Source: Pinibacter sp031553495
GTDB taxonomy: Bacteria; Bacteroidota; Bacteroidia; Chitinophagales; Chitinophagaceae
Direction: 5' to 3'
Assembly (NCBI GenBank): GCA_031553495.1
Contig: JAVBLN010000003.1
Span: 124,001 to 188,000, forward strand
DNA length: 64,000 bases
The notes beneath the pieces are model-generated. The model worked only from the letters and a program-made list of their open reading frames with translations, ran no database searches and was not told where the DNA came from. Shown in pieces: positions 62,500-64,000 of the stretch. The position numbers and the translations under genes are program-made. Position 1 is the stretch's first letter. Each line of letters opens with the position of its first letter.

Positions 62500-62570
62500 G
62501 CTGAATAGCATTACTACCGTACAAGTGAGTGACACAACAGAAGCTTAATAGTAGCAATACCGTTGGTATC
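62500..62570 (-). repeat. Element A copy 21
   Basis: Outer end GTTGGTATC with an A-run, CTACTATTAAGCTTCTG, perfect core, GTAGTAATGCTATTCAGC. Its inner (left) side carries filler words from about 62380 (GGCAGTAGGCAGTGGACAG, AGAAATCAGAGGTTAGAAG, CATAACTCATCA). It separates the two DUF2807 genes; no other gene lies in this gap. Confidence 0.9.
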
Positions 62571-62683
62571 AAAAAAATAAAGCATAAAATTATCGTACCG
62601 GAAAAAGAAATGGTAGACATCTGATAGATAAATTTTAAATCAACCCCAACTTTTTCGGAACTCTGAATATTAATTTTAGAAAA

Positions 62684-63400
62684 ATGAAAAAAGCATTTTT
62701 AGTAGCATTTATATCGATCTGCACATTTGTTGTGAAGGCGCAGCAGACAATCATTAATGATCCGAACGTGGTTTTAAGATCGGTCGGTTCGTTTACTGCT
62801 ATAGAAGTATCCGGTGCGGTGGATGTGTATATAAGCCAGTCGGACAATGAAACACTTGCTGTGAGCGCAAAAGAAATTGCTGATCGCGACCGGATTAAAA
62901 CGGTTGTAGAAAAAGGTGTATTGAAAATATGGTATGATAACCAAGAGAAAAAATGGAGTAAAGGCGACAAAAAATTGACGATATATGTGGCGGTAAAAAA
63001 ACTTGTTTCAATAAAATCGACAGGTGCCAGCGATGTGTATGTGAAAGGAAAATTAACCGGCGATTTATTGCAGCTTGAATTTTCCGGCGCCAGCGATTTT
63101 AAAGGCGATGTATCGTATAAAAAACTGAAAGTGCAGCTTACCGGTGCCAGCGATGCATATTTTAAAGGTGACACGCAACTGCTGGAAATAAACGCGGAGG
63201 GTGCCAGCGATTTTAAGGGCTATGAATTACAAACTGAAAAATGCATTGTTTCGGCTTCCGGTGCATCTTCTGTAAAAATTACAATAAACAGTGAGTTGAA
63301 CATATCGGCAAGTGGCGCCAGCAGTGTGTATTACAAAGGCAAAGGAGTATTAAAAAATATTTCATCAAGTGGCGCCAGCAGTGTGGAGAAGAAAGATTAA
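62684..63400 (+). CDS. Head GIN domain (DUF2807) secreted protein, second of a tandem pair
   Basis: 238 residues, the same length as its neighbour and clearly paralogous (shared VVLRSVGSFTAIEVSGAVDVY and ADRDRIKTVVEKGVLKIWYDN patterns). Signal peptide FLVAFISICTFVVKAQ. The turns of its beta-helix use Gly-Ala-Ser in place of Ser-Ser-Gly (STGASDVYVKG, FSGASDFKGD, LTGASDAYFKGD, EGASDFKGY, ASGASSVK). The helix surface has thus diverged in a regular way. Likely envelope-located; function unknown. A terminator follows at 63430. Confidence 0.88.
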   Translation: MKKAFLVAFISICTFVVKAQQTIINDPNVVLRSVGSFTAIEVSGAVDVYISQSDNETLAVSAKEIADRDRIKTVVEKGVLKIWYDNQEKKWSKGDKKLTIYVAVKKLVSIKSTGASDVYVKGKLTGDLLQLEFSGASDFKGDVSYKKLKVQLTGASDAYFKGDTQLLEINAEGASDFKGYELQTEKCIVSASGASSVKITINSELNISASGASSVYYKGKGVLKNISSSGASSVEKKD

Positions 63401-63429
63401 TGTGATTGCTTTAAAATTAAAATACAAGT

Positions 63430-63474
63430 ACTGCCAAATAAAAATATTGAATTTTATTTGGCAGTTATTTATTT
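63430..63474 (+). terminator. Terminator of the second DUF2807 gene
   Basis: ACTGCCAAATAAAA (63430-63443) and TTTTATTTGGCAGT (63452-63465) form a perfect 14-bp stem with an 8-base loop, followed by TATTTATTT. It is nearly symmetric. Confidence 0.88.
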
Positions 63475-63563
63475 AGGCTTATCTTTGCAACCCAATCGGG
63501 AAAAGGAGTTTGAAGAAAAGGTGATTGGAATAGTTCTTTTCGATTTTTATTAAAATATTATAT

Positions 63564-63637
<74 letters not shown>

Positions 63638-63639
63638 AC

Positions 63640-63671
63640 AATCCTCTTGGTTTTCCAAGGGGATTTTTTAT
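63640..63671 (+). terminator. Terminator after the initiator tRNA gene
   Basis: AATCCTCTTGG and CCAAGGGGATT pair around TTTT with one T-G wobble, and TTTTTATT follows. It ends the tRNA transcript; the next gene is on the other strand. Confidence 0.85.
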
Positions 63672-63730
63672 TATAAGCCTGGGCACAAGCTTGGCCAGCA
63701 CTTTAAATTTTTGACTTCTTACATCTGCCT

Positions 63731-64000
63731 TTATTTCACCACTGTAATACCATTGGCCATAATTTGAATTTCGGTTTTCGGTTCGGTGATGGCGGCAATT
63801 TCAGCTTCGCTTTTTTTAGCCTCTTCTGCAATGTGTCGTAATTCTTCTACAGATGTGGTTTTCATAACCGCTACACCATCTACTACAACTGTTTTACCAA
63901 TTGTGGCCAAAGGCACAAAAAAGCCATAATTTTTCATCTTTACTAATGCGGTAGTTGTGTCGTTTACTTCCAATTTCATCCAGCAGCCTTTTTTAGGACA
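63731..64000 (-). CDS. DUF4920 family protein, C-terminal part (runs off the right edge)
   Basis: The frame is open to base 64000, so the start is outside. About 89 residues are seen. They match the end of DUF4920 proteins: CPKKGCWMKLEVND with the conserved Cys-x4-Cys-Trp-Met motif, then NYGFFVPLATIGKTVVVDG, VEELRHIAEEAKKSEAEIAAI and TEPKTEIQIMANGI. Family members are secreted small proteins of unknown function in Bacteroidota; the Cys motif suggests metal or redox chemistry. A Met codon at 63979 is internal, not the start. Confidence 0.88.
   Translation of the reverse strand, partial: CPKKGCWMKLEVNDTTTALVKMKNYGFFVPLATIGKTVVVDGVAVMKTTSVEELRHIAEEAKKSEAEIAAITEPKTEIQIMANGITVVK

Noticed and set aside
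511..62570. Element A as a CRISPR array
   Set aside because: Copies are thousands of bases apart, occur in both orientations, and no cas genes are present.
62635..63174. 179-codon frame antisense to the second DUF2807 gene
   Set aside because: The regular repeats of the DUF2807 gene keep the opposite strand open; the sense frame has a signal peptide and family match.

Overview
The window looks like a chromosomal segment of a Bacteroidota species, most likely from the Chitinophagaceae or a close relative. The grounds are several SusC/SusD outer-membrane pairs, TonB-dependent receptors with a carboxypeptidase-like N-terminal domain, lipoproteins with Cys-Lys/Asp-rich starts, a TTTG-N19-TAnnTTTG promoter, a propeller-type sensor kinase for glycan sensing, and an AT-rich sequence without strong Shine-Dalgarno sites. 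No phage, plasmid, CRISPR array or insertion-sequence transposase is visible.

Layout. 1-14 kb carries housekeeping and rhamnose genes: the start of a TonB receptor (cut by the left edge), purC, a beta-propeller protein, a methyltransferase, a GntR-type regulator divergent from a rhamnulose-phosphate aldolase/lactaldehyde dehydrogenase fusion, an HU protein, a DoxX-like membrane protein, priA and a FucO-type alcohol dehydrogenase. 14.5-22.4 kb is a minus-strand polysaccharide utilisation locus (STN-SusC, SusD, SusE, GH76 mannanase) that suggests alpha-mannan. 23-28.3 kb holds a GyrI-like protein, a secreted protein of unknown function, a PAP2 phosphatase and a receiver/PAS-kinase pair. 28.5-51.5 kb is a large second locus: a propeller sensor kinase and a separate AraC-type response regulator, then two tandem SusC/SusD pairs, a phosphoesterase, a DUF2264 protein, GH88, an S1 sulfatase and two GH43 enzymes. 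52-55 kb is an MntR/DtxR regulator divergent from a TonB receptor, with a palindromic operator inside the receptor promoter. 55.5-58.3 kb is a GH78 rhamnosidase. 59-61.5 kb is a TonB receptor under a TPP riboswitch, so probably for thiamine. 61.6-64 kb carries two tandem DUF2807 proteins, an initiator tRNA-Met and the end of a DUF4920 protein.

The genes connect as a carbohydrate programme. The GH78 enzyme can release L-rhamnose, the aldolase/dehydrogenase handles rhamnulose-1-phosphate, and FucO can reduce lactaldehyde. GH88, the sulfatase, GH43 and DUF2264 point to a branched uronic-acid-containing, perhaps sulfated, glycan.

The most unusual feature is a family of about 70-bp intergenic repeats. 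I count 21 copies (called element A) plus two longer relatives (element B), roughly one every 3 kb, all between genes and none inside an identified gene. They have a nearly invariant core, two types of left half, a T-rich outer boundary, and often occur as convergent pairs around short iterated word repeats. Several sit between neighbouring genes of the polysaccharide loci. I cannot name this family.
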